From the NCBI GenBank assembly GCA_963682175.1, contig OY821772.1, forward strand, positions 53,528,925 through 53,592,924: DNA of 64,000 bases. Reading direction: 5' to 3'. Shown piece after piece: positions 11,236 through 21,381 of the stretch. A program made the position numbers and the translations under genes. Within the stretch, counting starts at the first letter, position 1; each line of letters starts with the position of its first letter. The DNA comes from Triglochin maritima (Eukaryota; Streptophyta; Magnoliopsida; Alismatales; Juncaginaceae). The notes beneath the pieces are model-generated. The model was given only the letters and a program-made list of their open reading frames with translations. It was not told the origin of the DNA and made no database searches.

Positions 11236-11780
11236 TTCAACCTCGCGTCAGCCAAGATTATACGTCGATTCCTCGTCGCCGGCGAGGTCTCCGACCTCCC
11301 GCGACCGACCAAAACATCACCCCAACGTGGGTGATCACTAAAGGCATCTAATGCAAGAACTTGGCATACCTCTCTTTGAAGAACAATGAAGAACACCGGA
11401 GCTCCACAACCAACTCCGGTCCACAGCACGCACCTCCTCCTCGTGCCTTCTTCCCACCACGTCCTTGCCTCACGCGCGCCTTGCTCGCACCACTACGCCG
11501 CCCGAGCTTCAAAGGGAGAGGAAGGAATGGATGGAGAGGAGAAGAAGAAAAGAAGAAAGGAAGGAAAACGTGAGAGAGAGAGAGGGAGAGAGATGTGCTT
11601 CTCCTTCTTCAAACTCAACACCGACAGCAACAACAACAACCACCCTACTCCACAACCCATCACTTCCACCACACCTCACCAACAACACTCCTCATATTCC
11701 CTCCTCAACTCCCCATGCAAACCCTCCATAATTAGCACACATAATCACCATTAGACACCAATTAGGTTAGGGTCATTACA

Positions 11781-12319
11781 ATTGTTATCTACCAGACTAC
11801 CACACCATTGGTTTCTTTTAGAATGCGTTTATTCAGGGGGTATATCAATTGTCTGTTCAGTTGTTGGGTGTAACTTTATTATGCTTACGTAGCTTGTCAA
11901 TACTTGTGTACACCATATTATATCTTTGCCTATTATCATGTCCCGTTGCATGTTTGGGGTATTATATCGTTATTAATATGACGTAAGTTTTCTTTTATCC
12001 CTGCTTGTTCAAAACATGTAATATACCTAAGCGAAGTACCCAGCCAACCCGAATTAGTTGCCTAACTGCCTAGAACATCGGATTCTACCCCACAAATCCG
12101 AAGGAAAAAAAGAGTTAATGAAATTTGAAAGATAAGTGTGAATGGTCTTATCAAATGTCAAGTATTTTTTCCAAACCGAACAAAAAAATGTTTGCACAAT
12201 AAAGACTGAACCTTGCAGATATATATGGCTAGACCTCCCTGAACCTTGCAAACGTGTGTCCACCTTACGCGTAGAATTGTGCGTGGGAAAATGAGGGGCG
12301 TCTTTTAAAATTTTACTAC
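11781..12319. other. Intergenic sequence right of the LTR
   Basis: The first 90 bp continue the T-rich tandem repeat interrupted by the LTR. The rest holds no recognisable gene. Confidence 0.5.
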
Positions 12320-12327
12320 ATCTATCT

Positions 12328-12844
12328 TAGGGTTGACAAATTCGTGTTTCGTGTCGTGTTTGACACGAACACGAATTGACACGAACTGTTTTTCCTTGAC
12401 CCGAACACGAACACGAATTAATAAGAAATAGTCGACACGAACACGAATTTGGTAACCCGAACACGACCCACGTTGACACGAATCCATTTTTCGTGTTCGT
12501 GTTGACACGAACACGAATTAACCCGAATAACTCGAACTGACTTGTTTGACACGAATTTTTACAAACACGAATTAACCTGAACACGAAATAACATGTTTGA
12601 CACCAATCATGACATGTTTGCCACAAATTTACACAAACACGAATTAACCCGAACACGAACTAGCATGTTTGACACTAATTACACGAAACATGAACTCGTC
12701 CTGAATTACAGTTCGTGTTATTCGTGTCAACTCGAATTACCAGAATCCGACCCGAATTACAGTTCGTGTCATTCGTGTTGACCCGAATTGTGATATTTAG
12801 TGTCGAGTTCAGATTTCGTGTCATGATCCGAATTACCGGTCCTA
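12328..12844. mobile_element. hAT-like MITE made of ACACGAATT repeats
   Basis: The element starts TAGGGTTGACAAATTCGTG and ends ATTACCGGTCCTA, giving related inverted ends. It is flanked by ATCTATCT (12320-12327) and ATCTGTCT (12845-12852), an 8-bp target duplication with one mismatch. The interior is an irregular array of words such as ACACGAATTAACCCGAAC in both orientations (CGTGTT and AACACG), so it can fold extensively. The hAT assignment rests on the 8-bp repeat and is inferred. Confidence 0.65.
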
Positions 12845-13148
12845 ATCTGTCTACGGTGATATTTCAGATTTAACCTTAGCTAGGTACAATTAAATAAGAT
12901 GGATCGGAAGAAGACAAAAGTAACACGTTTGGTTTGACCCCCAGTCAGTCCCCCCACCCATTTTGGATGCGGTGAGAAATGAGATATATCTCCAGAAAAT
13001 CGTGAATCTCCTTCTCCTCGTGATCTGGGCCATTGACGTCTACATCGGCAATTTATTTATTGATAATATACAAGAAAATATATTGTCTTGTGTTGTGTCG
13101 AGCAAGAGAAAGAGAAAGAGAAACAGTAGCACACTAGTGAAGATCAAG

Positions 13149-16100
13149 ATGGGAAGAGTGGGTGGTGTGTTGGCGTGGCCCTTGGCGTTGGGGGCGCGTT
13201 TTCTTGAGCTGGCGGCGGCGGTGCTGGTGCTGGTCTGGTGCATCCACTTCCGCGGCGGCCTCGCCTTCCAATCCACCAACAAGTCACTCATCTTCAACGT
13301 AACTTCTCTTCTCCTTATCATCATCACCATCCTTTTCCGTTTCCGACAGCCACGTGTCGTGTTTTTATTATGTCCGCTCGATGTTTCTCTTTTCTTTTTC
13401 TTCTGGAAACTGGAGGGTTGTGGTCGATTTCGATTCCGACATACGCTTGCACTGTGTCTGTTTCTTTTCCTTAGGTGTGATTTCGTTCGTAAGAGTACTT
13501 CAAGGAAGTGATGATTACTTTTGATGGATTGTTTGGTGATTTGTTTCAGGAAAATCTAAACAATTGGAATTAGAGTTTCGTTACTTAAAAATAGTTGAAA
13601 TATTTAAATCCCTTACTTCCACTATAATAAAACTAAAAGAGGTTAGGAATTGAAATTCTGGACTTCTTATAACAACCTCAAAATCAAAAGATGCAGAAGT
13701 TTGTGATATAATTTAGATTCTTCTTGAGTACTGAACCCCGTCTTCTGTTTTCCCCCTTTTCTTGAACTGGAATTTTGAAATTTATTTTCTAAGGGCTATA
13801 TCGCTTCCAAATAAACGAGATCGGTGGATGTTCGTGTGTTTAAGAACTGGATTATATATATTCTAAGCCCACTAATAATTATAATTATCTCAAACACAAT
13901 CGGAATACTGTGCGAGAATCAAGACCAAGACAAAATAAAATAGTTTCCTTCAAATCAGAACGAAAGGGGACTATGAGATGCTATTCCTAGAGAGGTTAGT
14001 TACAATTGGGAACCACACACTCACTCCACAGCTGACACGTGGAAAATGAAACTATAACAAATCCAATCACCTCTCTAACTAACTTAATCACACCCATCGT
14101 GTGTACACACAGTAACATACAGGACCATGAGTGGCAAAATGAAACTGTAACATTTTATGATATATCATGTTTGGAAAGTACATTGTGCGATATTATTTCA
14201 CTATTCAGATCTAGAGAACGAATAGTAATTAGTAAATAATTAAGTAGATCAACTTTCTGTTGGACTATTAAATTTGGATTATGTCCCTGAATAATTTAAT
14301 TGAAAATTTTAATGTTGTATATGAAAGTTATTGAGACATGTACTAATATGTTTTTGTATGGATTCTGTCATCTGTCTAATTTATTCGACATGCATAACTC
14401 AATGTATTATATGATAATATTTGTAACACTTTCAAGGTATGAAGCTACACGATTGAATACTATTGTCTTTTGTAACACTATTTGAAACATAGTTACATAC
14501 TTCAATAAGATTTCAGAAAATCCATCACTAATTCATCATGAAAATGTGCAACCAAATCACTGGATATATTATCGTGTTAATTCTTATGTCTTCGTATGGT
14601 AAAGCATGGTAAGAAGTGCTGCAACTTAATGTTTGTGATTGGGAATTTATTACGACCATCTCTTGTTTGTTTGCTTTACTTCGGCATTCTCAAATTTTGT
14701 GTGTGTACGTACAGATTCATCCAGTTCTTATGCTAATTGGCTTCATTATCCTCGGAAGTGAAGGTGGGCAGCCCAACCAGTTTATTCTCCCTTGTTTTGC
14801 TAATATATCAAATTTAAAAAAATCAAATAGTTTCTTTTTCTTTCTTAGAAAGTAATTTGAGTTCTTTTTTTTTTTCTTTTCTCTTTGCAGCGATTCTGAG
14901 CTACAAAACTCTTCCATTCAGCAAGGAAGTCAATAAAAAGATTCATCTATCTTTCCATGCAATCGCGCTCGCTCTTGGCGCTGTAGGAATTTATGCTGCC
15001 TTCAAGTTCCATAATGAGAGTGGCATAGATAATTTGTACAGCTTGCACTCTTGGGTTGGTATTGGAACAATCTCTCTGTATGCCCTTCAGGTATGTTCCA
15101 TCGTAGCTGAAAAACATGTTTTCTGTCCCAATATGATATTTTTCTCACTATCATTAAAACTGAACTCCCAACACCTGTTTGTATGGTTATTTTGTTTACC
15201 AAACTAATACTATTTGTCTATATGTGGTATATATAACAACGTGAACCATGGCTTCAAATGATCCGTTTGATTCTACTCCTGAATTAGCTTCGAAGAAATT
15301 ATCTTCTAGAATGTGATGATAACACCTCAAATTTTGCCCTTCTGGATATAAGGGTCAACCAGAATTAGTGTTACAGGGGGTAAATTAAGACTCTGCACAT
15401 TCGACCAGCTGAAGGGGGGAGCCTCTTAGGCCATCCCTTATCGGGGGAAAAACCTGGGTCACGACCGGGTCGTGACCAGGTCGTTGGCAAAAAAAAAATT
15501 TAACGCGGGAAAAACCTGGGGCGAAGATGCCCAGGTCACTGCCCCGGGCGTTGAAACGCCCGGGTCGACGACCCGGAATTCCCGGGTCGTCGAATAAAAT
15601 AATATTAAATTTTGTTTTTTGTTTTTTATTTTTTTTTGTTTTGATTTTTAGAATTTTTTGTTTTAGTTTTTTAATTTTTTTTTTGAAAATACGTTTTATA
15701 ATTGTTTAGATTTTTTAGAATTTTTTTTAATTTTTTTTAAAATTTTACCAAAATAGACCCCGAAATGATGTGGAGGAGAGAGATAGGTTGTTGTGGGTTA
15801 TGTTGGGTTGTGGTTAAGAGGTGAATAGTGTAGGAAAGAGAAGAATGTGGGTTGAGGAAAGAGAAAGCTGATGTGGAAGAGAGAGAAAGTTGATTTTGAA
15901 GAGAGAGAGTGCTGATGACCAGGTCGTCCAGGTCATGATTAGTGATGACCTTAAGGAAAAAAAGCAACGTAGAGTGTTATGATAACACCTTGAAATGCTC
16001 TATCTTTCATCATCACTAGTATATAGATAAGTGCTTATTATTAATTAATTTAATACACCCACTAAGTACAACCTTACTGATGACTTGGATCTCTAAATGT

Positions 16101-16419
16101 TGTGTTGCAGTGGCTCTTCGGATTCGTTACATTTTTCTTTCCAGGAGCCTCTCCAGCATTCAGACGTAAAGCTCTCCCGTGGCACGTTCTGTTTGGAATG
16201 ATGGTGTATGTTTTGGCGATCGCGACGTCACAACTCGGCTTCTTAGAGAAACTCACATTCCTTCAGAGTTCAGGTGTGCCAAAGTACGGGACCGAGGCGT
16301 TTCTGGTTAATTTCAATGCCCTGGTAGTGATTCTGATGGGCGCTGTTGTTGTGCTATCTACTGTTTTTCCTGCTAACGTTGAGGTTCCAAATTCTTATAG
16401 CGAAATACCAGAAAATTGA
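13149..16419 (+). CDS. CYB561: Trans-membrane cytochrome b561 (ascorbate-dependent), 4 exons
   Basis: Exons 13149-13298, 14715-14763, 14891-15090 and 16111-16419 join in phase to 235 codons plus stop, close to the roughly 230-240 aa of plant relatives. Members of this family carry electrons from cytosolic ascorbate across the tonoplast or another membrane to monodehydroascorbate or ferric iron, through two haem b groups. The four conserved haem-ligand histidines are present: His52 (IHPVLMLIG), His85 (KKIHLSFH), His119 (SLHSWVG) and His158 (LPWHVLFG). Six hydrophobic spans fit the family. The start ATG precedes MGRVGGVLAWPL, and the next residues align with the family's first helix and the HFRGGLAF motif. 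All junctions are GT-AG. Intron 1 holds an LTR remnant and intron 3 a Tourist-like MITE. No DOMON domain is present, so this is the short single-domain class. I am confident of the family but not of the paralogue. Confidence 0.93.
14258..14435 (+). mobile_element. Truncated LTR remnant in cytochrome b561 intron 1
   Basis: It starts TGTTGGACTATTAAATTTGG and ends near 'gataatatttgtaacac', matching the start and end of the solo LTR at 2849-3502 read on its minus strand. The central part is missing, so this is an internally deleted copy, oriented with the host gene. Confidence 0.55.
15429..15950. mobile_element. Tourist-like MITE, copy B, in cytochrome b561 intron 3
   Basis: TTA flanks both ends (15426-15428 and 15951-15953). 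The left end reads GGCCATCCCTTATCGGGGG; the right end in reverse reads GGTCATCACTAATCATGACC. The left part has GC-rich palindromes (GGGTCGTGACCAGGTCG, GACGACCCGG), then an AT-rich stretch and the 'gaccccgaaatgatgtgg' core. It is the reverse-oriented sister of the copy at 20915. It lies well inside the intron and should not alter splice sites. Confidence 0.8.
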
Positions 16420-17229
16420 TCTCTGATTGTGTCTGTATACTAATGTAATGAGAGTATGGGAGTCAGAATTAGTCTCTGAACTTTACGATCTTTCTTTTGT
16501 GAATTGTGAGTTTGTGACTGGACATATATACGTTTGGTGGTTGTGAAATATTTCATCCTGTAACATTTGCTTTGGAGTATATTGCTTGCTTTTCAGAAAA
16601 AAAATAGTTTTTGACTCTCAAAGTCAATACTGTTGGTGTTGGTAAAGTGATGCAATCAAGACATTTTTTCTTGATTTCTTTTAGATTTTTTTTAACTGGC
16701 CCAAATAACTGGGTTACACGCCTAGTCCTGCAAACAGAGGAAATGAATTGTTTACGTCATGATGTTTTATTTTGATTTCATGAGATTTTCATGTGGTGTT
16801 TTTTTTCGAAATTTTGAATACTCATACCCAGTAAACTGGTTGTACTCACAAATTGAACCTTTACTCTTGTATTCTTCTTTGCTGTTTGAAGTGATTTACT
16901 ATTTCATTCTTTGTCAAATCTATGTTCAGATCTACTAGTTTCTCAACCCACCCTTGACAAAAGTAAAGGTTTCAAAATTGTAAATATACTTCAATTTTTT
17001 TTACTGTAATTGTACTTAAAGAATGTGTACTCTTGACTGCAAAATTACATGAAAGTTTCATGCAAACGCCAAACAGCTAGCATAAAAACATAAAATTAAT
17101 AAACCCAAGAAACAACCACCAAACCACATAAACCAAAAAAAGGTTGGTCATATTTCTTTTCTTTCGAATCACATACACTAAAAACAAATTCAAGATACAA
17201 CCCAAATATAAAAAAATTATATACTAGTG
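16420..17229. other. 3' region of cytochrome b561 and intergenic sequence
   Basis: The first part is probably the 3' UTR of the cytochrome gene (T-rich, ATGTAATGAG near 16442). Beyond about 16620 nothing is recognised. The AT-rich end adjoins the 3' side of the small minus-strand frame. Confidence 0.45.
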
Positions 17230-17448
17230 TCATGCAGAGAACCAAATGAAGACAAGATCTTCATTACCCCCAACACCATCACCACCACTAATCTTCCCAA
17301 AAAAGAAGGGCTTCAGATCAACCATCCCACCACCATCTCCAATCCTGTCCGTCCGTTCCCTCTGATCACCACCACCACCACCTTGCTTCTTCCCATTCCT
17401 CTCTTTTCTCCTGCTCACCTTATACTCCTCAGATATATACACATCCAT
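17230..17448 (-). CDS. Small 72-aa protein of unknown function (MDVYISEEYKVSRRKE...)
   Basis: A 73-codon frame starts at MDVYISEEYKVSRRKERNGK, continues through a Gly/Asp-rich middle and ends in a hydrophobic IWFSA tail. Upstream on the same strand there is a TATAAATA box about 55 bp from the ATG, giving a short leader as in many compact plant genes. A longer frame starts seven codons earlier (MVFTLFV), but the second ATG fits the TATA spacing and the charged start better. The arrangement, an acidic and tyrosine-bearing start, a basic RRKE cluster and a short C-terminal -SA, is reminiscent of small stress-related plant proteins, but I cannot name the family. There is no intron, signal peptide or membrane span. 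It could be a chance frame, though promoter and composition argue for a gene. Confidence 0.5.
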   Translation of the reverse strand: MDVYISEEYKVSRRKERNGKKQGGGGGDQRERTDRIGDGGGMVDLKPFFFGKISGGDGVGGNEDLVFIWFSA

Positions 17449-17501
17449 AACAAAGAGTGTAAAAACCAAGAATGTTGAAATGTGACGTTTTGATGTGTGA
17501 G

Positions 17502-17509
17502 ATATTTAT
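17502..17509 (-). promoter_or_regulatory. TATA box of the small minus-strand gene
   Basis: TATAAATA on the minus strand, about 55 bp upstream of the proposed start codon at 17448, a usual plant core-promoter distance. Confidence 0.5.
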
Positions 17510-17892
17510 AGCGTTGGTGCAACTTTAACACATGTACGTACTTTGTAGTAAAAACCAGTGGGCTTGAGTCCCATGTTTTCGCGGCCACAAAGCCCGAGAA
17601 GGGACACATATAGTACTGGATTGTGTGTGATGTTTGTTTCCAATGTGGTGTGATGACTTTTGCGGATGGTTTTGGAGTTCCAAACCGTGGGTGGTGGTAA
17701 TAATTATAATTTAAAAAGTGGGATTACAAGTAATCATGTGGGTGGTGGCACACTGGCACTCACAAAAAGAAGAAGAGTTTGAGGAGTTTTAACACGTTGT
17801 TAGTGTTGCGGGAGGGAGTTTAGCCTTTTTAGGGGGAGTTGTGTTGTGGTGTGGGGTTGTGCTTAATAGATTTGAAGATATATTGATTTTTT
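17510..17892. other. Upstream region of the small gene
   Basis: No further gene seen. The sequence is likely promoter of the minus-strand frame and ends at the target site of the Mutator-like element. Confidence 0.4.
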
Positions 17893-18134
17893 TTTAATTA
17901 TGGGAAATGTTTTATGAACGCAGCGCGTCACGGACGTGCTCTACGTGGACATCCATGTCAGCCCTTACGTGGTCAAAGCATGAATGTTTTTTTGTTTTTT
18001 CTTCCTGATGTCCACTCAAATCATATTAAATGCGTTTCAACTCAGCACGTTCTCTCTCTCCACCCAAATACAAATATGATGACACTATTTCTTTCTTTTT
18101 CATTCTTTCTCTCCAGAATAAATCACCATTTCTA

Positions 18135-18620
18135 GCAAAATATTATGTCGAAGAAGCGTCTGATGCCGACTCTCAGGATTCTTCACAACGTAAGCAGCGT
18201 GAATGGGACGGTGCGAAGACTTCCCGATGTTCTTGTCAGCGTTAGCATCGTGAATGTGACGATCCGGTGGTGAAGACTTCGCACCACAACATCTTTGCTG
18301 CATTGTTGGAGTGCCCATGACAGAAAAAGACGGAAGAAGAAAGAAAGAGTGTCATCGACCGTCCCATTCACGCTGCTTACGTTGTGAAGAACCCTGAGAG
18401 TCGGCATCAGACGCTTCTTCTAAATAATATCTTGCTCGAAATGGTGATTTATTCCGGATAGAGGTACAACGCTCCGTGGTGAAGACTTACGTCTGTTCGG
18501 TTTATGTCGTACATCTCTCCGTAATAAATCACCATTTCGAGTAAGATATTACGTCGAAGAAGCGTCTGCTGTCGACTCCCAAGGTTCTTCACAACGTAAG
18601 CAGCGTGAATGAGACGATCA
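18135..18620. repeat. Inverted and direct repeats of a 'gaagaagcgtctg' block
   Basis: A block of about 80 bp containing GTCGAAGAAGCGTCTG and CACAACGTAAGCAGCGTGAA occurs at about 18145-18215, in reverse complement at about 18355-18455, and again direct at about 18524-18620. The first two form a stem-loop about 300 bp long. Confidence 0.8.
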
Positions 18621-18865
18621 TGTTTAAGTCTTACATCTTCTTTCCGATTTACTGGGAAAATATATATTATCTTTGTAATTTGTGTGTGTTTGTATTGTTT
18701 GTTTGTGTGTGATTTACTGGGAGAAGATATATTATTTTTGTAATTTTTGTGTGTTTGTGTTTGTGCTTGTATTGTTTGTTTGTCTTTGTGCTCTCATTGT
18801 ATCTTATTGTGTAATAGTTATCATCAATAATATGTACCATCAATATCTCATTGTGCTCTCATTGT

Positions 18866-19325
18866 ATCTACATAAACAGGACAAACTTTCTACATAAACT
18901 GGACAAACATTCTACATCAACATGACAAAATTTCTACATAAACTGGACAAACATTCTACATAAACAAGACAAACTTTCTACATAAACAGGACAAACTTTC
19001 TACATAAACATGACAAAACAGGACAAGCTTTCTACATAAACAGGACAAAACAGGACAAGCTTTCTACATAAACAGGACAAAACAGGACAAGCTTTCTACA
19101 TAAACAGGACAAAACAGGACAAACTTTCTACATAAACAGGACAAAACATGACAAACTTTCTACATAAACATGACAAACTTTCTACATAAACAGGACAAAC
19201 TTTCTACATAAACAGGACAAAACATGACAAACTTTCTACATAAACTGGACAAACTTTCTACATAAACAAGACAAAACATGACAAACTTTCTACATAAACA
19301 GGACAAACTTTCTTCCTAAACCGGA
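18866..19325 (+). repeat. Minisatellite, CTACATAAACAGGACAAACTTT unit
   Basis: More than twenty imperfect tandem copies of about 20-22 bp, with variants ending GACAAAACAGGACAAGC. A few diverged copies occur at 39165-39255 in the sister element, in the same orientation. Confidence 0.9.
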
Positions 19326-20060
19326 CATGAACTACACTTATTCCGGACAGCAAATACACTTATTCCGGACAAACTTTCTGTTCCGTTTCTGAACACACTT
19401 TCTTCTTTTTCTGGACAACTACACTTATTCCGGACTGCAAATACACTTATTCCGGACAACAAATACACTTATTCCGATTCCGGACAGCAAATACACTTAT
19501 TCCGGACAGCAAATACACTTATTCCGGACAAACTTTATGTTCCGTTTCTGGACACACTTTATTCTTAAACCGGACAACAAATACACTTATTCCGGACAAC
19601 AAATACACTTTTTCCGGACTGCAAATACACTTATTCCGGACAACAAATACACTTTTTCCGGACAAACTTTATGTTCCGTTTCTGGACACACTTTATTCTT
19701 AAACCGGACAACAAATACACTTTTTCCGGACAACAAATACACTTATTCCGATTCCGGACAGCAAATACACTTATTCCGGACAGCAAATACACTTATTCCG
19801 GACAAACTTTATGTTCCGTTTCTGGACACACTTTATTCTTAAACCGGACAACAAATACACTTATTCCGGACAACAAATACACTTACTCGGGACTGCAAAT
19901 ACACTTAATCCGGACAGTAAATACACTTATTCCGGACAAACTCTATGTTCCGTTTCTGGACACACTTTAATCTTAAGCCGGACAGCAAATACACTTATTC
20001 CGGACAACAAATACACTTATTCCGAACTGCAAATACACTTATTCCGGACAGACACATAAC
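19326..20060 (+). repeat. Minisatellite, CTTATTCCGGACAGCAAATACA unit
   Basis: About thirty copies of a 22-bp unit. Every 130-140 bp a longer higher-order spacer (GACAAACTTTATGTTCCGTT then TCTGGACACACTTTATTC) interrupts the array, so there is a higher-order period of roughly 140 bp. The open frames across it (up to about 100 codons) are due to the period and are not genes. Confidence 0.9.
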
Positions 20061-20406
20061 GTAAACAGGACAAACACATAATGTAACTGCACACACACAT
20101 AAAGTAAGCTAGAGAAATTAAGTTGATCCAACGTAAAACTTAAAAACAAATATTTTATTATGATAAGTGTGGGCTCTGCACGAATAATGAGACTGCACGA
20201 TGTCCTAGGGTCTGCACACTGTCTTATCTGTGTATTGGGAAATGAATCGTTCAACTTAAAGAACCGGCGTTTATTAAAAAGACCAAAACGCGCGAAGAGA
20301 AATTTCGCTGACTGGACGCTGACTCAAAGAAAATATCTGAGCTGTACAGATCCACGTAAGGCGCGTCCGTGACGCCCGCGTCCGTCTATCACGGCTCTTT
20401 AATTAT

Positions 20407-20911
20407 AGTAACTTAATTTATAGATAAAAGAATACGTGTTTTTATTGATAATAATTTAGGAGAGCATTGAAATGGCATTTTAGTTTAAATTAAATCGTTT
20501 GAGTGGGTCTTAATACGAAAAATATAAAAATATAATTTAAATTATATAGATATAGAAAGGCAGGGCAGGGAAGTCCGTTAGGTGTCCATTTTAAAAGATA
20601 TGGTAGGTTGTGACTTTTTGCGTGTTGGATAATATTGGGAAATAAAATTGGGCACTAAACCGTGAAGCATTAAATTTCGGTTTAATATAATTAAGGTTTC
20701 TATCAGTGGTGGCTAGGAAGTAGGAACCAAAAAAATCAACCGAACGATATGATTATCCTAGTTTGATTTTTCGGGAAGCAAACTTAGTCATTACTGATGC
20801 ATATATTTCTTTATTGAATATGAATTTATTTGGCAGGTAATTAAATTTCCTAAAGCTTTTGGGATATGTCGGCTTTCACTACGCCTGTTTATTTTTTCAG
20901 TTTAGAGTCTC
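20407..20911. other. AT-rich intergenic sequence
   Basis: No gene or bounded repeat recognised between the Mutator-like element and the next Tourist-like MITE. Confidence 0.5.
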
Positions 20912-20914
20912 TTA

Positions 20915-21378
20915 CACAATCACTAATCATGACCTGGACGACCTCGTCATCAGCTCTCTCTCTCTTCAAAATCAACTTTCTCTCTCTTCCACATCAGCTT
21001 TCTCTTTCCTCAACCCACCTTCTTCTCTTTCCTACACTATTCACATCTTAACCACAACCCAACACAACTCACAACAATCTACCTCTCTCCTCCACATCAT
21101 TTCGATTTCGGAGTCCATCTTGGTAAAACTTTAAAAAAATTAAAAAAAAATTCTAAAAATTCTAAACAATTGTAAAACGTATTTTCAAAAAAAAATAAAA
21201 AAACTAAAACAAAAAATTTTAAAAATCAAAACAAAAAACAAAAAATAAAATTTAATATTTTTTTAATGGACGACCCGGTCATCCACGACCGTAAAAATTC
21301 ACGGTTAACAAAAAAAATCTCGGTCATATGTGACCGACCTGCTCACGACCTTAACGTTTTCCGCGTTAAGGGATGCCC
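20915..21378. mobile_element. Tourist-like MITE, copy C (reverse orientation to copy B)
   Basis: TTA flanks both ends (20912-20914 and 21379-21381). The left end CACAATCACTAATCATGACC and the right end in reverse, GGGCATCCCTTAACGCGG, match the right and left ends of copy B. The interior carries the same pyrimidine-rich block (TCAGCTTTCTCTTTCCTCAA, CACATCATTTCG) on the opposite strand. Confidence 0.8.
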
Positions 21379-21381
21379 TTA

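Larger units (their letters stand above)
9480..11780 (+). mobile_element. Long solo LTR (about 2.3 kb), chromovirus-like
   Basis: The segment starts TGTAACATCCCCGAACAGCG and ends GGGTCATTACA. The same start (TGTAACATCCTCAAACAGCG) and a common block, GAGTTTCCA-AAGGAAACCCCGTATGACAA, occur in reverse in the solo LTR at 53623-55180, so the two belong to one family. Long LTRs starting TGTAAC are usual in plant Ty3/gypsy chromoviruses of the Tekay/Del type; that assignment is inferred. No pol domains are adjacent. It is flanked by a 15-bp direct repeat TTGTTATCTACCAGA rather than the expected 5 bp. Confidence 0.65.
17902..20397 (+). mobile_element. Non-autonomous Mutator-like element with minisatellites, copy 1 (2.5 kb)
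   Basis: A perfect 9-bp direct repeat, TTTAATTAT, flanks the element at 17893-17901 and 20398-20406. The ends are inverted repeats: the left contains GCGCGTCACGGACGTGCTCT then ACGTGGAC; the right in reverse contains GGGCGTCACGGACGCGCCTT then ACGTGGATC. No transposase is encoded. From left to right the inside has a T-rich leader, a set of long inverted repeats (18135-18620), a CTACATAAACAGGACAAA array, and a CTTATTCCGGACAGCAAATACA array. The last 270 bp (20114-20390) closely match 40101-40363 in copy 2. The organisation is that of a transduplicating or filler MULE, but no captured gene is recognisable. Confidence 0.85.

Noticed and set aside
11361..11754. Frames of 70-122 codons on the plus strand
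   Set aside because: They lie inside the LTR over purine-rich and CAACAA-type sequence; no family resemblance.
12963..13511. 182-codon frame as an independent gene
   Set aside because: Only 13149-13298 is real coding sequence (cytochrome b561 exon 1); the rest is upstream leader and intron read through.
19537..20059. Several 80-100 codon frames with repeated 'NKYTYSGQQIH' type peptides
   Set aside because: They are produced by the 22-bp minisatellite of the Mutator-like element; there is no start context, promoter or family match.
18866..20060. Possible CRISPR-like array
   Set aside because: Units are contiguous tandem repeats without unique spacers, in a plant element; the period and context fit a minisatellite.
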